A stretch of 64,000 nt of DNA, from assembly GCF_018156225.1 (NCBI RefSeq), contig NZ_JAGTAR010000024.1:35593-99592 (forward strand), given 5' to 3'. Within the stretch, counting starts at the first letter, position 1, and each line of letters begins with the position of its first letter. The notes under the pieces are model-generated. The model searched no databases, had not been told where the DNA came from, and was given only the letters and a program-made list of their open reading frames with translations. The position numbers and the translations under genes were made by a program. This DNA is from Carboxylicivirga sediminis (GTDB lineage: Bacteria > Bacteroidota > Bacteroidia > Bacteroidales > Marinilabiliaceae). Shown here in pieces: positions 1-8,798 of the stretch.

Positions 1-315
1 AAATAGGGGATTCACCACAATGTTGATGTCCTCTTTATCCAGTGAAATCAGATCATCGTGCAAAAAACGCTGCCAGATATTTAGCCGGCCCTCAGGGATT
101 CTTAGATTATCATACAATACAGAGTCGGTATTGATAACTTCATTTAGTTGGTCCATTCGGTATTGACGAATAGACGTATGAAAATTAGTGCCAGGCTGAT
201 ATATGTAACGTTCAAAAGGAGAGTAGTATGGATCTTCGTAATGACTGACCGATTGTGCTGTCAGGTATTGCACAAGAATAAGTGCGGTCACCAGGGTGAG
301 GTATCTTTTAATCAT
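1..315 (-). CDS. exported protein, N-terminal fragment (cut by window edge)
   Basis: An open frame of 105 codons starts at the ATG at 315-313 on the minus strand and runs without a stop to the window edge, so the C-terminus is missing. The first 20 or so residues form a signal peptide (MIKRYLTLVT..., ending near TAQS). The mature part has a pattern I associate with RemB/Wzi-type outer-membrane proteins of Bacteroidota: a phrase of the type 'NFHTSIRQYR' followed about 25 residues later by a small basic 'RLNIWQRF' segment and then an acidic stretch leading to 'NPLF', where the beta-barrel normally begins. That resemblance is from memory of the family, not from alignment. No function can be assigned from the fragment. 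Confidence 0.6.
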   Translation of the reverse strand, partial: MIKRYLTLVTALILVQYLTAQSVSHYEDPYYSPFERYIYQPGTNFHTSIRQYRMDQLNEVINTDSVLYDNLRIPEGRLNIWQRFLHDDLISLDKEDINIVVNPLF

Positions 316-421
316 GGATATTGAAGCTTTTTGCAACGAATATACAACATGAAAGGCATCTATGCACCTTATGAATACTAAAATTCTTGAATGTAACATA
401 TTGCAAAAGCGATGAAAAAAT

Positions 422-470
422 AAGGATCGCACCTTTATTATCAGATGTTTAATAAAGATGCGACCCTTAA
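422..470 (-). terminator. intrinsic terminator hairpin
   Basis: Arms at about 422-440 and 451-470 pair over 20 positions. The internal non-Watson-Crick positions are A-C or C-A on the plus strand, which become G-U wobbles on the minus-strand RNA. On the minus strand the hairpin is followed by a run of T (plus AAAAAA at about 415-420). It therefore best fits minus-strand termination, just beyond the remnant frame ending at 494. Confidence 0.55.
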
Positions 471-493
471 TAAAAAAAGAGCTAAAAGCCGTT

Positions 494-619
494 TCAACTC
501 TCGTTATCCTTTAATGGCAAAACTTTTACCAGGATCCTCGTACCCTTATTATAGCGAGGTGCTACAGCTTTCGGCTCCATAACTGAATTCGAAATCTCAT
601 CCCTGAGACATTTACTAAT
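494..619 (-). pseudogene. possible 3' remnant of a deleted gene
   Basis: An open frame of 41 codons between two stops ends at TGA 496-494 and is followed after about 25 bp by a minus-strand terminator hairpin. Its last part, including 'GTRILVKVLPLKD', has the alternating hydrophobic and charged look of a genuine beta-strand-rich C-terminus. There is no long frame upstream, so if it was a gene only its tail is left. Chance is a real alternative. Confidence 0.22.
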
Positions 620-785
620 TTAAGGGAAGCACTTGAGGGTGTCAATCGAATTGTTACATTTTTTCATCAAACGACTAAAATAATCAAGTTTTTATCTGAA
701 ATGATAGAGAGGTGGCGTATAAATCATAAATTTGTTGATGATACGTCGTATTGTCATCTAAAAACAACTTACCTCAAGACCTGTT

Positions 786-3761
786 ATGAAGCGATTAAAA
801 CACATATTGGCCTACCTGCTATTGGTTCTGTTTGGACTGATTCTGTCACTGATTCTGATTGCAGAGCTGGCTGAAACGCATGTGACCAAATTGGCTCTAA
901 AGCAAATTAACGCTAATATCGATGCTACCATTAGTGTTGGTGAAGTCGATTTTTCGCTGATTAAAGGGTTTCCTGATGCAATGGTTGAGTTTAATGATGT
1001 GAGTATTTTCACAAGTACCGACACCATGGCGCAGATAGAACGTGCTTTTATATCGGTGGAGATGCGACCTTTGTTTAACAGCGAATTTAATATTACCGAA
1101 GTTGCGGTGGAAGGGGGAATGGCCTACTATAAAATCGATAGTTTAGGTAAAACCAACTTCGATGTGTTCCTGGTGCCTTCTGAACAACCAGAGGAAGAGG
1201 ATAGCACAGAATCAACCTTGCTCTTATCGTTGAAGCATCTGGAATTGACTAATCTTTTCTGCTCGTATACCGATGTGCCCAATAATATTAATGCTTGTCT
1301 CTACATTGATAATGGCCTGTCTGTTATTTATATCGATGAGGATAACACCAAGGCATCCTTTAAAGGGCAGTTGCGGGCCAATAACTGTCGCTACCCGTCA
1401 ACCAATCTGCACCTGATGGACGAGATCATTGTGGAGGCCGATGTGGCCTATTTCAATGATCTGCTATCCGTAAATGCACTCAATATTAAATCGGAAGGCC
1501 TGCAGCTTAGTCTCGATGGTGAGATTAAGAATCAATCATCAGTTTATAGTGATATCCACCTTTCGTCGTCTATTCTGGATTTGTCGGAACTGCAAAAATA
1601 CATCCCTGACAGTTTGCTTCAAGCATATGATGTAAGGCAATTGAAGGGAGTTGCTTCCTTTTCAGCAAATGTAAAAGGGGAATACAATGACAGTATCATG
1701 CCTTGGATTGATGCGCGGTTTAATTTAAGTAACGGGCAACTGGTAATGGGGGAGCTGCCTATAATGCAATCAGTGCAGCTGGCAGGGAGCTATACCAATG
1801 GGGAAGAACACAATAATGCCACAACACAACTGGTGATTGATAAGTTTTATCTGGCGTCGGGAGGTAGTTGGGCTAATGTAAAAGGGCAAATCGATAACCT
1901 CGATAGAATCAAGTTTAGTGTTCAGTCGGATGTGCTGTTGAACCTGAATGATGTGGTGACTTTTGTTCCCGATTCAATGGTGAATCGCCTGGAAGGGCAA
2001 GTAAGGATGCAGATGGCAACCAATGGCATTATGCCCGACAGCTTTGATGTTGCCTATGTTGATTACCTGCTGGCGCGCACAAATTGTCAAATGCAGCTGC
2101 AGGATGTCGCTATAGGGATGGATTCTCTTCTGAACCTTTCTAATCTGAGCGGTCATCTAAGCTATCAACCAAAATCGCTGAAGGTGGATAGCCTGAAACT
2201 GCAATTGCCGGATTATAAGCTAAAGCTTACAAATGCCAACTTTCTGGCCGAATACAGTGGTGAACTTACTAATATTGCTTCGCTGGGACTGAGCATAGAA
2301 AACTTGGATGTGCAAACAACTAAGAGCCATGTGAAGGGGCAGATGAGCTTTAATAATCCCGAAAGACCTGCTTACGCTATAGATGCCGATGCGGCAATTG
2401 ATTTAGCCGAGATGAAGCCTTTTGCTCCCGACTCGCTGATAACTGATATGAGTGGAGTTATTTATGCGGGACTGCATTCATCTGGTCGCATACACCTTGA
2501 TTCCATTGCCGATGACCTGGTGAAGTTGCTTTTTACATCCAGCCGTGTAACAACTCGCTTTGATAATGTGCGTGTAGCCGCCAACTATGATTTGATGCAG
2601 TTGCAGGCCCTCAATGGAACCATTACACTGGTTAATGATTCCATTGGTGTTGATAAAGTGTCGGGCGAGCTGGCCGGCATCACCTTTGATTCCGATTCAA
2701 CCCTAATCAGGAACTTCTACAAAGCTTATTGGCTCAATCAACCTGATACAGTTAAAGTCGATGGCTATTTTAATTTTGGTGATATTGACTTTGTGCTGTT
2801 TGAACCCTTAATGACAGAAGAATCTGAAGATACAAATGAACCTGGAGAAATAGCCGAACCAGCCAATTACCATTTTGCCGCCAAAGGGAAGGTGACAGCC
2901 AAAAGCTTTTGGTATGGCAATGCCTTGTTTGAAAACCTGAGTGCCTTGTACAACGTGTCGGATAGCCTTTATATCGCTGATCAGGTGAAGTTTGATGCCT
3001 TTAAGGGGAGCACTAACAGCTCGGTGAAAGTGCAGATGCTGCCTAATGATGAGATGAAGATCAATTTTAAAAACAGCACCAGTGGGTTAGATGTCAATCA
3101 GCTATTGTATGATTTTGATGACTTTATGGATTATACCGATGAGGTGTATATTAGTCAAGAACAGTTAAGTGGAATATTTAGTACTGATAACTTGAATGGA
3201 CAGGTAACTTTTTATGGTGATTCATTAGACCTGAATACAATTAAGTTAACAACTCGTCTTCGATTAGAGAATGGTCGTTTAAAAGATTATCCGATAACTG
3301 AAGAGATGGCAAGAGACTATAAGCGTCCAGAATTAAAGGATATTGAATTTAAAACTATAGATACAGAGTTGTTTTCGTATCAAGGAGCCATATATATTCC
3401 TCAAACAGAAATAAAAACAAGTGCTTACGATGTGGCGCTGTTAGGGAAACAGGAATTTAATCTGGACTGCCAATATCACTTACGATTTTATCTGAAAGAG
3501 ATATTACGAGGAAAAACAGACCGGATTGAAAAGAAACAAGCGGCAGACGAAACTAAAAGAGGGGGTGGGGTGAAAGGTTTGTCATCTATGTTTGCCATTT
3601 ATAAAGTTAAAAACGGTAAAACAGTCAAGAGCACCTTGGAAGGCAAAAATTCAAGTGAAAGGGTAACAATGGAGCAGAGTATTAAGAATAAAAGAGCAAT
3701 ATATGAGTTCTATTTTGATCCGAGACTGATGAATTATAATACCGGCGTTTATAGCAAATAA
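786..3761 (+). CDS. AsmA-family protein
   Basis: A 991-residue protein with one N-terminal membrane segment (about residues 7-27) followed by a very long periplasmic beta-rich region. The start 'ALKQINANIDATISVGEVDFSLIKGFPDAMVEFNDVSI' pattern, in which a beta-sheet groove begins right after the anchor, is typical of AsmA-like proteins of Bacteroidota. Proteins of this superfamily (AsmA, TamB, YhdP) are thought to bridge the periplasm and help move phospholipids or assist outer-membrane assembly; that role is inferred. It is the first gene of a plus-strand operon: its TAA overlaps the ATG of the next gene by one base. From about 3100 onward the sequence becomes visibly richer in A and T than the first 2.3 kb of the gene, like the two genes that follow. 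Confidence 0.8.
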   Translation: MKRLKHILAYLLLVLFGLILSLILIAELAETHVTKLALKQINANIDATISVGEVDFSLIKGFPDAMVEFNDVSIFTSTDTMAQIERAFISVEMRPLFNSEFNITEVAVEGGMAYYKIDSLGKTNFDVFLVPSEQPEEEDSTESTLLLSLKHLELTNLFCSYTDVPNNINACLYIDNGLSVIYIDEDNTKASFKGQLRANNCRYPSTNLHLMDEIIVEADVAYFNDLLSVNALNIKSEGLQLSLDGEIKNQSSVYSDIHLSSSILDLSELQKYIPDSLLQAYDVRQLKGVASFSANVKGEYNDSIMPWIDARFNLSNGQLVMGELPIMQSVQLAGSYTNGEEHNNATTQLVIDKFYLASGGSWANVKGQIDNLDRIKFSVQSDVLLNLNDVVTFVPDSMVNRLEGQVRMQMATNGIMPDSFDVAYVDYLLARTNCQMQLQDVAIGMDSLLNLSNLSGHLSYQPKSLKVDSLKLQLPDYKLKLTNANFLAEYSGELTNIASLGLSIENLDVQTTKSHVKGQMSFNNPERPAYAIDADAAIDLAEMKPFAPDSLITDMSGVIYAGLHSSGRIHLDSIADDLVKLLFTSSRVTTRFDNVRVAANYDLMQLQALNGTITLVNDSIGVDKVSGELAGITFDSDSTLIRNFYKAYWLNQPDTVKVDGYFNFGDIDFVLFEPLMTEESEDTNEPGEIAEPANYHFAAKGKVTAKSFWYGNALFENLSALYNVSDSLYIADQVKFDAFKGSTNSSVKVQMLPNDEMKINFKNSTSGLDVNQLLYDFDDFMDYTDEVYISQEQLSGIFSTDNLNGQVTFYGDSLDLNTIKLTTRLRLENGRLKDYPITEEMARDYKRPELKDIEFKTIDTELFSYQGAIYIPQTEIKTSAYDVALLGKQEFNLDCQYHLRFYLKEILRGKTDRIEKKQAADETKRGGGVKGLSSMFAIYKVKNGKTVKSTLEGKNSSERVTMEQSIKNKRAIYEFYFDPRLMNYNTGVYSK

Positions 3762-4369
3762 TGATGAGACAGAAGTTAATAATTGCAGGTGTTGCTCTTT
3801 TAGCAGTATTTGTTGTTTATATCTATTTGGGGAATAAAGCAAAGGATAAGCTAATGACAGAAATATCCAAGCCTCAGTTTAGTGATATTGTATTAGGTAA
3901 TATTGATGCAGACCAAAGTGTTATTCTCTATTTCGATTATAATTGTGCTTTTTGTAGGAAGTTCTTTCAAGACGTTTTTCCAAAGTTTAAGGAAAAATAC
4001 ATCAAAACAGGGAAAGCTAATCTTGTTTTAAAATTGGTATGTGGGCTGACAGATAAAATGGCGCTTCGTGCTAACCAAACCGTTATTTGTATTAATAATT
4101 ATGGTGAATTTGAGAAATTGCACCAACTTTTGTTATATGAAAGTAGAGTAATTTATACCAGCGAATTCAATCAATTGATTGAAGAGTATATAGTAGCAAA
4201 CGAGTCGTTAGGAGAGTGTATTTTGGATGAGAATTACTCTGGTATTATCCACAATATTTATCAATTTCAGGAGTTAAAAAGTAAAGGAACACCTACATTT
4301 GTAATTAACGGTATGGTGATTGAAGGTTTTATAAGTTATGAAGAATTGATTAAGAAACTTAATAATTAA
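3761..4369 (+). CDS. DsbA-like thiol oxidoreductase, membrane-anchored
   Basis: A 202-residue protein with an N-terminal membrane segment (about residues 5-25) and a thioredoxin fold. The active-site motif is C-A-F-C in 'YFDYNCAFCRKFF', followed by a helical insertion as in DsbA, and the cis-proline loop is 'GTPTFVING' near residue 180. Members of this family form or exchange disulfides in exported proteins. Translation is coupled to the AsmA gene (the TAATG overlap), and a cysteine-rich lipoprotein starts 6 bp downstream, which suggests a partner or substrate. Two further cysteines (in 'LVCGLT' and 'TVICIN') and one late cysteine ('LGECIL') are unusual for a simple DsbA and may form a structural disulfide. 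Confidence 0.82.
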   Translation: MMRQKLIIAGVALLAVFVVYIYLGNKAKDKLMTEISKPQFSDIVLGNIDADQSVILYFDYNCAFCRKFFQDVFPKFKEKYIKTGKANLVLKLVCGLTDKMALRANQTVICINNYGEFEKLHQLLLYESRVIYTSEFNQLIEEYIVANESLGECILDENYSGIIHNIYQFQELKSKGTPTFVINGMVIEGFISYEELIKKLNN

Positions 4370-4374
4370 ATGTT

Positions 4375-4698
4375 ATGAAAAAGCTATTAAAGGTATTGCC
4401 ATTTTTGTTGGGGGTTGCATTGTTGAGTAGTTGCAGTGATGATGATGACAAAGAAACATGTGATGAATTAACTCAGAATGACAAACCTGCTCAATGTGTT
4501 GATGCCGATATTACGGTTTGTACCGGTGATGATACTTATTTTATTTTTAATGGTACAGAATATTATGAGGTGAGTGACTTGGTTAATGCATGTGCTCCAG
4601 GTGCTGCTTTTGAAGAAGCAAAGATGATTCATATGCAGTTTGATGCAGTGGCAATGAGACTTCTAAACGAAGCCCGCGCTGCTGCCATCTGTCAATAA
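4375..4698 (+). CDS. small cysteine-rich lipoprotein
   Basis: A 107-residue protein with a lipoprotein signal peptide: hydrophobic stretch, then 'LLSSC' with the acylated cysteine at residue 20, followed by the acidic 'SDDDDKE' that in Bacteroidota commonly precedes surface or outer-membrane sorting. After the lipidated cysteine there are five more cysteines spread over 80 residues, including one next to the C-terminus (AICQ). It is 6 bp downstream of the DsbA-like gene and followed by a strong terminator, so it is the last gene of a three-gene operon. I do not recognise a family. The cysteine content next to an oxidoreductase makes it a plausible substrate for disulfide formation; this is inference. 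Confidence 0.75.
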   Translation: MKKLLKVLPFLLGVALLSSCSDDDDKETCDELTQNDKPAQCVDADITVCTGDDTYFIFNGTEYYEVSDLVNACAPGAAFEEAKMIHMQFDAVAMRLLNEARAAAICQ

Positions 4699-4716
4699 AA
4701 GACAATTGATTACCTA

Positions 4717-4753
4717 AAAGGCCTGACTTGTATACGCAACTTGTCAGGCCTTT
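4717..4753. terminator. bidirectional terminator between convergent genes
   Basis: Arms AAAGGCCTGAC (4717-4727) and GTCAGGCCTTT (4743-4753) pair perfectly over 11 bp with a 15-base loop. It lies between the lipoprotein gene and the convergent TlpA-like gene and can serve both strands. Confidence 0.85.
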
Positions 4754-4773
4754 GTGTATTATAATAATTTTAT

Positions 4774-5304
4774 TCACTCCCAAAAGCGGTACCAGCCTTT
4801 GCGTTGGAGTTTCCTGAGCTTTTTGCCCAATTCATCACCACGGAGATTAGTGGCCACAATTTCACCATCGGCATCAATTAAATAGTTGGCGGGGATGCTG
4901 CGAACGCCATAGGTTTTAGCCGCTTCGTTGCGCCAGCCTTTCAGGTCGCTGGTGTGGTGGGGCCAAATAAGGCCATCGTCGGCAATGGCCTTTTTCCAGG
5001 CCGCTTCTTTCATATCGAGCGATACGCTCAGAATCACAAAGCCCTTAGCTCCTGAAAAGGATGCGTCTTTGTATTGTTTGTAAGCTTCCACCAGCACCGG
5101 ATTCTCTTTGCGGCATGGGCCGCACCACGATGCCCAGAAATCAACCAGTACCACATAGCCTTTCAATGACGATAAGGATAAGGATTCGCCATTGGTGGAC
5201 TGTTGAATGATTTCAGGAGCCTGGTCGCCCACTTTTAGTCCTTGCCCATATAAAGATGTATTAATGGCTAATAAGATGAGTATAGCAACTATTGTATTTT
5301 TCAT
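4774..5304 (-). CDS. TlpA-like thioredoxin-fold protein, exported
   Basis: A 176-residue protein with a signal peptide (about residues 1-20) and a single thioredoxin-like domain. It opens with 'GLKVGDQAPE', has the redox motif W-C-G-P-C in 'FWASWCGPCRKENP' near residue 60 and the cis-proline in 'RSIPANYLIDADG'. This is the TlpA/ResA class: periplasmic reductases that keep thiols of cytochrome c apoproteins or other exported proteins reduced. It is transcribed alone, converging on the lipoprotein operon. The substrate cannot be told from the sequence. Confidence 0.85.
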   Translation of the reverse strand: MKNTIVAILILLAINTSLYGQGLKVGDQAPEIIQQSTNGESLSLSSLKGYVVLVDFWASWCGPCRKENPVLVEAYKQYKDASFSGAKGFVILSVSLDMKEAAWKKAIADDGLIWPHHTSDLKGWRNEAAKTYGVRSIPANYLIDADGEIVATNLRGDELGKKLRKLQRKGWYRFWE

Positions 5305-5633
5305 TCTTCAGATTGTTTTCGTTGCTAAGATAAGTAATTAAGTCATAATCCGGTTGGTAACATGGCTCAACCACAGTTTATGTCAATTTTCGTATAACCT
5401 AAAAGAGGCAGAGGTGTAAGAGGATTTAGTAATTATTGAATGCTATTAACTATATGTTATTAGCTAATTGTTATAAGTATTAAGCTGAACATATATGTAC
5501 AATTCTAATTAGTAATATTAACAAGCTAATTAGGTAATGAGGCTATCTAAATTATAAATTCTTACATCTAAAGTATAAATGTCACAGTGAAAATAATAAT
5601 TAGATTGAGTATATGATGGGATAGATGTAGGTG
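5305..5633. other. AT-rich intergenic region, no gene seen
   Basis: This 329-bp spacer lies between the start of the TlpA-like gene and the end of mnmA, both on the minus strand. It is very AT-rich with several short TAATTA-type direct and inverted repeats between 5420 and 5560. No coding frame, convincing promoter or RNA hairpin with T-run was recognised. Confidence 0.5.
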
Positions 5634-6680
5634 TTAATAGATGCCACCACCAATAATTTTATTATTTTGATAAAATACAATAGACTGACCTGGTGTGACG
5701 GCCCATACATTATTTTCAAATTGTACTATTAGTGAATCGTCTATTAATTCCAGGCTTCCCAAATAACCTGGTACACTATCCAAACCCCTGATGCGGATAA
5801 ATATATTCTGGTTCTTCCAAAGTGTTTGGTCATTTGAGAGTGAAAAATCCTTCAGTGTTATCCGATTAGTAAATAGTTTATCGCGATTACCAGCTATCAG
5901 CTGCTTGTTTTCGGCATCAATAGCAATAACGCACTTCCCATTGGCTATGCCTTCGATGCCCCGTCGTTGTCCAATGGTATAAAAAGAGTAGCCCTCGTGG
6001 TGACCCAGCAGGGTTCCATTTTCATCCACTACATGGCCATCGCTCAAAGCTGGGTGTCCTTCACCTAATAGTTGGGTGAGGTAATGACGATAATCGGTAC
6101 CTGCTAAAAAGCAAACGCCCATGCTCTCTTTTTTATCCGCTATTTCGGTGTATCCAAGCTGGCGTGCCAGTTCCCGCACTTCTTGCTTGTGCAGCTGTCC
6201 CAGCGGAAATAGAGCTCTTTCGATAGTTGCCTGATTAAGGTTCCACAGGAAATAGGATTGGTCTTTGGCAGGATCAAGCCCCTTTTGAATATAATACCGA
6301 TCATTGACTAGTGCTTTCTGCACATAATGGCCCGTGGCTATGTATTTACAATTGAGTTGGTCGGCTAGTTCAAGCAGTAATTTCCATTTGATAGTTTCGT
6401 TGCATTTGATACAAGGGTTCGGTGTTCGGCCAGCCGTATATTCATCTGCAAAATATTGTATAACGGTGGATTTAAATTGCTCGCGGCAGTCTATCAGATG
6501 GTGTTCTATCTGCCGTTCCTTCGCCAGGTTTTGGGCGGCAATAATACTGGCATCCTGCTCGTCGGTGTGTGTTAAAAGAGTTGCGCCAATTACTTCATAT
6601 CCGTGCTGTTGCAGTAGTACGGCTGACATAGAACTGTCCATGCCGCCACTCATTCCCAATAATACCCGCTCTTGTGCCAT
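5634..6680 (-). CDS. mnmA: tRNA-specific 2-thiouridylase MnmA
   Basis: A 348-residue cytoplasmic enzyme that puts sulfur on U34 of tRNA-Lys, -Glu and -Gln wobble positions. The N-terminal PP-loop ATPase signature is S-G-G-M-D-S-S at residues 11-17. The two catalytic cysteines are visible: C93 in 'PCIKCNE' and C190 in 'MGVCFLAG'. The central 'HHEGYSFYTIGQRRG' and C-terminal beta-barrel complete the family layout and the length is close to the usual 350-370 residues. The conserved Val of the PP-loop (GGVDSS) is Met here, a mild variant. The gene stands alone, 165 bp from the tyrA terminator region. Confidence 0.93.
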   Translation of the reverse strand: MAQERVLLGMSGGMDSSMSAVLLQQHGYEVIGATLLTHTDEQDASIIAAQNLAKERQIEHHLIDCREQFKSTVIQYFADEYTAGRTPNPCIKCNETIKWKLLLELADQLNCKYIATGHYVQKALVNDRYYIQKGLDPAKDQSYFLWNLNQATIERALFPLGQLHKQEVRELARQLGYTEIADKKESMGVCFLAGTDYRHYLTQLLGEGHPALSDGHVVDENGTLLGHHEGYSFYTIGQRRGIEGIANGKCVIAIDAENKQLIAGNRDKLFTNRITLKDFSLSNDQTLWKNQNIFIRIRGLDSVPGYLGSLELIDDSLIVQFENNVWAVTPGQSIVFYQNNKIIGGGIY

Positions 6681-6789
6681 GTTGTTTTATTCTTGGTGCG
6701 AAAGTAGTAATAATCCTTCAACCGGCATTGGACTTATTGTTGAGCAAAGGCAAGTCTTCATTCTCAGCCAAAAGTTTTAGAATCATAAA

Positions 6790-6822
6790 AATGCCCATCA
6801 GCCATAAGGGCCAATGGGCATT
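6790..6822 (-). terminator. terminator of the aromatic operon
   Basis: Arms AATGCCCAT (6790-6798) and ATGGGCATT (6814-6822) pair over 9 bp; on the minus strand TTTTATGATT follows. It lies 23 bp beyond the tyrA stop, closing the operon that begins near 11.04 kb. Confidence 0.75.
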
Positions 6823-6844
6823 CGTTATCACTATTATCTAGGTA

Positions 6845-7621
6845 CTATTCTTCAATGTTCTTTCTTACATTATTTAAAAAGGTCTGCATGCCCTTTGAAT
6901 CTTTTTTGTCGATCAATTCAAGCAGGTGCTTCAGCTGAAAGCGGATGTTTTCAACCTGTTCATATGTAAACGGGTTAAATAAAATTTCCGTAAGCAAATG
7001 GTCTTCTTCCGATAAAAGCCCTTTGGCAATGTTCATGTGCTTTTTAAATGTCGTACCAGGCGCTTTTTGGTGCTTCATGCATGCGGCAAAGACCAACGAT
7101 GATGAAAATGGTATTGACAATGAATAGGCGATGGTTTCGTCATGGGCATCAAATGTATACTCATGAATATTAAGGCCCAGCGAAGCATAGAAATCTTTAA
7201 AGAAAGCCTTGCCCAGATGGTCGCTTTGGCTGATGATGATGGCATGGTGCATGCTCAAATCTTTCAGGTTAGCGAATGTAGGGCCAAACATGGGGTGCGT
7301 AGAAACATAGCGCATACCACTTTGTTCATAAAAATCCTGCAGGCCTGTTTTTACCGATGCTATATCAGATATGATACAGTCTTTGGGTAAATAGGGTAAT
7401 ACCTCTTCAAAGGAAGCCAGGGTGTACTTTAGGCTCACAGCATTGATAAGCAGTTCGGGGCCAAACTCTGTTATTTCGTCAAGTTTGGTTAGTCGCTGCG
7501 TGTTAAAAACGTATCGAAGTCGGGAGATATCCTTGTCAAATATGGCCACCTCATGTTGCAGGCACAAAGCATCGGTTAACCATGTGCCCATTTTTCCGGC
7601 TCCCAGAATACAAATTTTCAT
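6845..7621 (-). CDS. tyrA: prephenate dehydrogenase
   Basis: Converts prephenate to 4-hydroxyphenylpyruvate with NAD, the tyrosine branch. The preferred start is the ATG at 7621 (protein MKICILGAGKMGTW, 258 residues), because the Rossmann motif G-A-G-K-M-G begins at once and the 16 residues upstream look non-coding. Other family features are the 'DIASVKTGL' and 'THPMFGP' motifs, with the catalytic-type histidine in the latter. No ACT domain or chorismate mutase domain is attached; the mutase sits on the neighbouring DAHP synthase. It is the last gene of the aromatic operon, 73 bp downstream of the DAHP synthase stop. Confidence 0.88.
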   Translation of the reverse strand: MKICILGAGKMGTWLTDALCLQHEVAIFDKDISRLRYVFNTQRLTKLDEITEFGPELLINAVSLKYTLASFEEVLPYLPKDCIISDIASVKTGLQDFYEQSGMRYVSTHPMFGPTFANLKDLSMHHAIIISQSDHLGKAFFKDFYASLGLNIHEYTFDAHDETIAYSLSIPFSSSLVFAACMKHQKAPGTTFKKHMNIAKGLLSEEDHLLTEILFNPFTYEQVENIRFQLKHLLELIDKKDSKGMQTFLNNVRKNIEE

Positions 7622-7694
7622 AATAGATAGAATCGAGTAGTGAGAGTTGAGAAGATAGTGATGAATCACTTTCCTCTCATCTCTTATCGCTTTT

Positions 7695-8792
7695 TTATTT
7701 CTTGGCTAATTCTTTATTCATCACCTTGTTCTGACGGTTGATGGATTCCTCGTGGATGTGCTCGTACACCTTCACGACAAATTCAGGACTTAAACCAACT
7801 TCTTCGGCCTGCTTGCGACGGTTGTTCATGACTTCATCGTAGCGACGTGTTTGCAGGATGGTAATGTTATTTTCGTATTTGTATTTACCAATGGCTTCCG
7901 ATATTTTCATGCGCGATTTAAGCGTTTCAAGCAGTTGCTTATCGATGGAATCAATCTTCTGACGCAATTCATCCAGTGTCACGCGTGGGGTATCACCAAT
8001 GGCCGAACGGCGCACTACCAGGTTTTGTTTGATTTCGCCCAGATGTTGTGGCGTCACCTGCTGGCTGGCATCGCTCCAGGCTTTCTCAGGACACATGTGT
8101 GATTCAATAATTAATCCATTGAAGTTAAGGTCCATTGCCTCCTGGGAAATCTCAGCAATCATCTCACTCTTACCGCTGATGTGACTAGGGTCGGTGATAA
8201 TTGGTAGCTCAGGAATACGACGACGCAACTCAATTGGAATCTGCCACTCCGGATTGTTGCGGTATTTGGTTTTATCGTAGGTGCTGAATCCACGGTGGAT
8301 GGCTCCAATCATCTTCACACCGGCACGATTCACACGCTCAATGGCACCAATCCACAGTTCCAAATCAGGGTTGACCGGGTTTTTGATCAAAACGGGTTTG
8401 TCTACGCCAGTTAACGCATCAGCGACCTCTTGCACAGCAAATGGGTTAGCGGTCGTACGGGCACCAATCCAAAGCATGTCCACACCAAACTTAAGTGCTT
8501 CGTAAACATGATGGGCATTGGCTACTTCCACGCTCACAAACATGCCGGTTTCTTCCTTTACCTTTTTTAGCCAGGGTAGGCCTACGGTACCAACCCCTTC
8601 GAACGCTCCGGGACGAGTCCGTGGTTTCCAGATACCAGCTCTGAATATCTTCACACCTTGAGCCGCAAGCTGACGGGCTGTTTCAAGTGTTTGTTCTTCT
8701 GTTTCGGCACTACATGGTCCGGCAATAATGATCGGACGCTTTAGTTCTAAGCCTGGTAGTGCTAATGGTTGTAAGTCTAATTTATGTTCCAT
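7695..8792 (-). CDS. bifunctional DAHP synthase / chorismate mutase
   Basis: A 365-residue fusion. Residues about 10-260 are a KDPG-aldolase-type 3-deoxy-7-phosphoheptulonate synthase ('IIAGPCSAET' at 21-30, 'FRAGIWKPRTRPGAFEG', 'ITDPSHISGK'), the first step of the shikimate pathway. Residues about 265-355 are an AroQ-type chorismate mutase helix bundle ('DELRQKIDSIDKQLLETLKSRM', then 'RRYDEVMNNRRKQAEE'), making prephenate. In such fusions the mutase also serves as allosteric domain for feedback inhibition. It lies between the aminotransferase (6 bp upstream) and tyrA, so the operon carries the entry step, the mutase and both terminal branches. Confidence 0.93.
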   Translation of the reverse strand: MEHKLDLQPLALPGLELKRPIIIAGPCSAETEEQTLETARQLAAQGVKIFRAGIWKPRTRPGAFEGVGTVGLPWLKKVKEETGMFVSVEVANAHHVYEALKFGVDMLWIGARTTANPFAVQEVADALTGVDKPVLIKNPVNPDLELWIGAIERVNRAGVKMIGAIHRGFSTYDKTKYRNNPEWQIPIELRRRIPELPIITDPSHISGKSEMIAEISQEAMDLNFNGLIIESHMCPEKAWSDASQQVTPQHLGEIKQNLVVRRSAIGDTPRVTLDELRQKIDSIDKQLLETLKSRMKISEAIGKYKYENNITILQTRRYDEVMNNRRKQAEEVGLSPEFVVKVYEHIHEESINRQNKVMNKELAKK

Positions 8793-8798
8793 GGTTAT

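Larger units (their letters stand above)
316..785. other. intergenic region with gene remnant, hairpin and weak promoter
   Basis: This 470-bp gap separates two divergent genes. It holds a hairpin near 422-470, a 41-codon open frame on the minus strand (494-619) that may be a gene remnant, and a match to the Bacteroidota -7 box (TAAATTTG at 727-734) about 52 bp before the AsmA start. The -33 box for that promoter is poor, so it is only a candidate. Nothing else was recognised. Confidence 0.5.

Noticed and set aside
6721..6752. Sigma-54 promoter (CGGCATTGGACTTATT)
   Set aside because: The -12 GC is missing and there is no plus-strand gene or RNA downstream.
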